Assembly: GCA_964360265.1 (NCBI GenBank)
Contig: CAYHUY010000019.1
Span: 1 to 15,144, forward strand
Length of the DNA stretch: 15,144 bases
From: GWA1-39-11 sp964360265
GTDB taxonomy: Bacteria > Patescibacteriota > Microgenomatia > Levybacterales > GWA1-39-11
Direction: 5' to 3'
A program made the translations under genes and the position numbers. Each line of letters opens with the position of its first letter. The first letter of the stretch is position 1. The notes beneath the pieces were generated by a model that saw only the letters and a list, made by a program, of their open reading frames with translations, ran no database searches and was not told the DNA's origin. This document shows positions 13,640-15,144 of this stretch, piece by piece.

Positions 13640-14595
13640 TATGCTCCGCAGCTTCCGGCACCTTGGAGCACCGGCCAGGCAACCTCCCCAATCTGTCTTT
13701 TAATTGTCTGGTAACCCATTGCGCTTGAAAACGTTTTTGAAAGAATTTTTGACGGATCAACAGATGAATAATTTATCCCATTTTTTTCAAAATGGTATGC
13801 AATATCAAGGTAGGTTTGCGGGAACCAGTAGGAATTAAAAGTAAGCAAGTCCCTGTAGATTTCTTTTGGGGATTTTCCCTGCGACACCAAAAGCTCGATA
13901 ATTGCCAGAGCTGCCATGCCGTGGTTGCAGTCGGGAAAGGATGTTGGATTACCGCAACAGGGACGGTAAACTCCGTCTGCTATCTCCTTTACTCGCTTTT
14001 GCTGCTCTTGTGAAAGCGGGACATAGGAAAATTTATTATAAAGACTCATTGCTTCCTGTTTCCCCAAAGTCCATCCTCCGGTTGACGCGAAATTTGCTGT
14101 ATTTCCTCCCTCTATCATGGATCCTCCTTCAAGAATCGGATTTTTATTGGCAAGTCCTAACCCCCAAAACAAATCTACCCAAAACTGAGCCGTTGTCTCG
14201 TCTACAATTATCTCTTTTTGTTTTGACCCATCAAGATATTTTTTAAATTGTGGCGGGATCTCGTCTTTCCCAAAAATGGCGTTTGCCAATTTTTTCTCAT
14301 CTATTACCCCATCTTCAATCATTTTCTTCCCAAGATCAGACCATTTTATTTTTACTTTGTATCCTTTTTGGGGAAGCACTTTTGCCTGAATTTTTGAAAG
14401 ATTAATACCCTGCTCTGCTATAACCGTCCCTTCCCCAACATTTACCTGAAGCACCAATTTATTAAAAGCAAAAGAGGAAAGCGCTCCTAAGCAATATGAA
14501 GCGAGAATTACAACAAGAAGAACAAAAGAAGAAAACTTTCTCTTTTTAAGAGGCTTAATAAACTTGAACAATCTGGAGAGTTTTTTTGTTTTCAT
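13639..14595 (-). CDS. Secreted/anchored protein with PCCG...FPDCNHG motif, unknown function
   Basis: 318 aa. A basic N terminus and a membrane helix (about 22-44) are followed by an outer helical domain. The striking segment is 'VYRPCCGNPTSFPDCNHGMA' (209-228) with Cys213, Cys214, Cys223 and His225. A further Cys316 stands in the C-terminal 'GAGSCGA'. The motif looks like a metal or heme-less thiol site. I recall similar CC-x(8)-C-x-H proteins in CPR and archaeal copper loci, but no named function. The central region (130-180) has a Gly-rich 'LEGGSMIEGGN' loop. It overlaps the first operon gene by ATGA and the rhodanese gene by TAATG. It may be an extracytoplasmic copper carrier or a substrate of the CcdA-like transporter; neither is shown. 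Confidence 0.7.
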   Translation of the reverse strand: MKTKKLSRLFKFIKPLKKRKFSSFVLLVVILASYCLGALSSFAFNKLVLQVNVGEGTVIAEQGINLSKIQAKVLPQKGYKVKIKWSDLGKKMIEDGVIDEKKLANAIFGKDEIPPQFKKYLDGSKQKEIIVDETTAQFWVDLFWGLGLANKNPILEGGSMIEGGNTANFASTGGWTLGKQEAMSLYNKFSYVPLSQEQQKRVKEIADGVYRPCCGNPTSFPDCNHGMAALAIIELLVSQGKSPKEIYRDLLTFNSYWFPQTYLDIAYHFEKNGINYSSVDPSKILSKTFSSAMGYQTIKRQIGEVAWPVLQGAGSCGA

Positions 14596-15092
14596 TTAAC
14601 TACCACCGCGCTGAAGGAAAACTCAATATAGGGGTTTTGAGGATCGTTTGTCTCAAAACTGACGAGCCGAGATATCGGTCCAATTCCTTGTGGACCATGC
14701 GCGGTAGGATCAAAAACCGTTACCACCTCGGCCTCCTCTTTTGGTTTTAAAACCCCTTTCCAGTCGGAAGCAGACGTGTGCCCTTTCATTCCAAAAGATG
14801 GGCTTTTCTCTTCTCCTTTTTTAAGATAGGCCTGCGTGCACATGCAAGACGTTGAAAGATTTGCCACAGTTAAATCTTTATAGCCGTTATTTTTTATAGG
14901 AAATGCGTGGATTGCTTTGCCTCCGTCGTATTTAATATCTTTAAAATCGAAGTCCTTGTGAAAGGTCTGAATTTGGGCGCCTGCTGTTTTTTCAACCGTT
15001 GCAGGACCCCCTGAATTTGATAACAAAAATACCCCGCCAAATAAAACTACGACTGTAAGAAGAGAAATTATTACTAAAAGCTTCTTATCCAT
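14592..15092 (-). CDS. Membrane-anchored DUF1573 protein, first gene of the copper operon
   Basis: 166 aa. One N-terminal membrane segment (5-25) precedes a DUF1573 Ig-like domain (about 45-165) with 'LSTSCMCTQAYLKKGEEKSP' (79-98). Cys83 and Cys85 take the place of the family's TSCxCT, with a Met between them. The last strands carry 'LVSFETNDPQNPYIEFSFSA'. The domain is common in exported proteins and has no firm biochemical role. The Cys-Met-Cys arrangement and the operon suggest Cu(I) binding. The start codon stands directly at the edge of the CsoR-type operator, with about 10 nt or less of leader and no ribosome site. Its domain recurs in the rhodanese fusion two genes on. Confidence 0.85.
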   Translation of the reverse strand: MDKKLLVIISLLTVVVLFGGVFLLSNSGGPATVEKTAGAQIQTFHKDFDFKDIKYDGGKAIHAFPIKNNGYKDLTVANLSTSCMCTQAYLKKGEEKSPSFGMKGHTSASDWKGVLKPKEEAEVVTVFDPTAHGPQGIGPISRLVSFETNDPQNPYIEFSFSAVVVK

Positions 15093-15110
15093 ATCCCCCC
15101 GTAGGGGATA
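15092..15110 (-). promoter_or_regulatory. CsoR-type operator (TATCCCC-N5-GGGGATA)
   Basis: A perfect 7-bp inverted repeat with a 5-bp centre, rich in C4/G4 as in known CsoR operators. It lies between the -10 box and the start codon of the first operon gene, so a bound repressor would block transcription at its start. Together with the csoR gene inside the operon this predicts copper-dependent autoregulation. The repeat is seen in the sequence; the CsoR assignment is from the family's known preference. Confidence 0.75.
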
Positions 15111-15138
15111 GGATACGACACTTCATGATCAAAGTCAA
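15110..15138 (-). promoter_or_regulatory. Promoter of the copper operon (TTGACT-17-TATCCT)
   Basis: On the minus strand TTGACT (15133-15138), a 17-nt spacer and TATCCT (15110-15115) place the transcript start inside the operator, about 10 nt before the ATG. No other clear promoter or terminator was found between the eleven genes down to 6035, so it is probably the sole promoter for about 9 kb. Confidence 0.65.
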
Positions 15139-15144
15139 GACTCT

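Overview
The window looks like chromosomal DNA of a Candidate Phyla Radiation (Patescibacteria) bacterium, probably of the Microgenomates type. This placement is inference. It rests on AT-rich DNA, very tight gene packing with ATGA-type overlaps, start codons only a few bases behind TGnTATAAT-like -10 boxes, and heptamer microsatellites inside a coding sequence. TGA is used as a normal stop in many genes, so the UGA=Gly code of SR1/Gracilibacteria is excluded. No tRNA, rRNA, CRISPR array, transposase or phage gene was seen, and no stretch over 300 bases lacks a gene.

Left part (1-3743), envelope and small hypothetical genes: the start of a DUF4258-type gene cut by the window edge (-), an L,D-transpeptidase (-), a VanW-family secreted protein (+) behind a structured leader with a possible 11-codon leader peptide, a membrane-anchored TolB-like beta-propeller fragment (-), a DedA membrane protein (+) and an unrecognised polytopic membrane protein (+). 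The transpeptidase and vanW promoters are divergent with back-to-back -35 boxes, and so are those of the TolB-like gene and dedA.

Middle part (3740-5926), all on the minus strand: a three-gene operon of a VUT/YhhQ-type transporter, a DHFR/RibD-like reductase and a CofE-like glutamate ligase. This could be a small pterin or folate salvage and modification unit. Next to it is a DUF378 membrane protein with its own promoter and a ribosome site held in a small hairpin.

Right part (6035-15092), minus strand: an eleven-gene copper operon read right to left. Its order is DUF1573 protein, CCG/FPDCNHG secreted protein, rhodanese-DUF1573 fusion, CcdA/DsbD-like transporter, CC-motif membrane protein, secreted GGHHRSG protein, CsoR, multicopper oxidase, CxxC membrane protein, His-rich anchored protein and Cu P1B-ATPase. 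Adjacent genes overlap or lie within about 18 nt. The single visible promoter is covered by a perfect TATCCCC-N5-GGGGATA repeat, a CsoR-type operator. The CsoR made inside the operon carries the Cu(I) Cys-His-Cys ligands.

The proposed logic is that Cu(I) releases CsoR. The ATPase then pumps copper out, the oxidase converts Cu(I) to Cu(II) outside, and a set of exported or membrane proteins with Cys-pair or His-rich motifs handles copper or thiols. That accessory set is the least described and most interesting part of the window.
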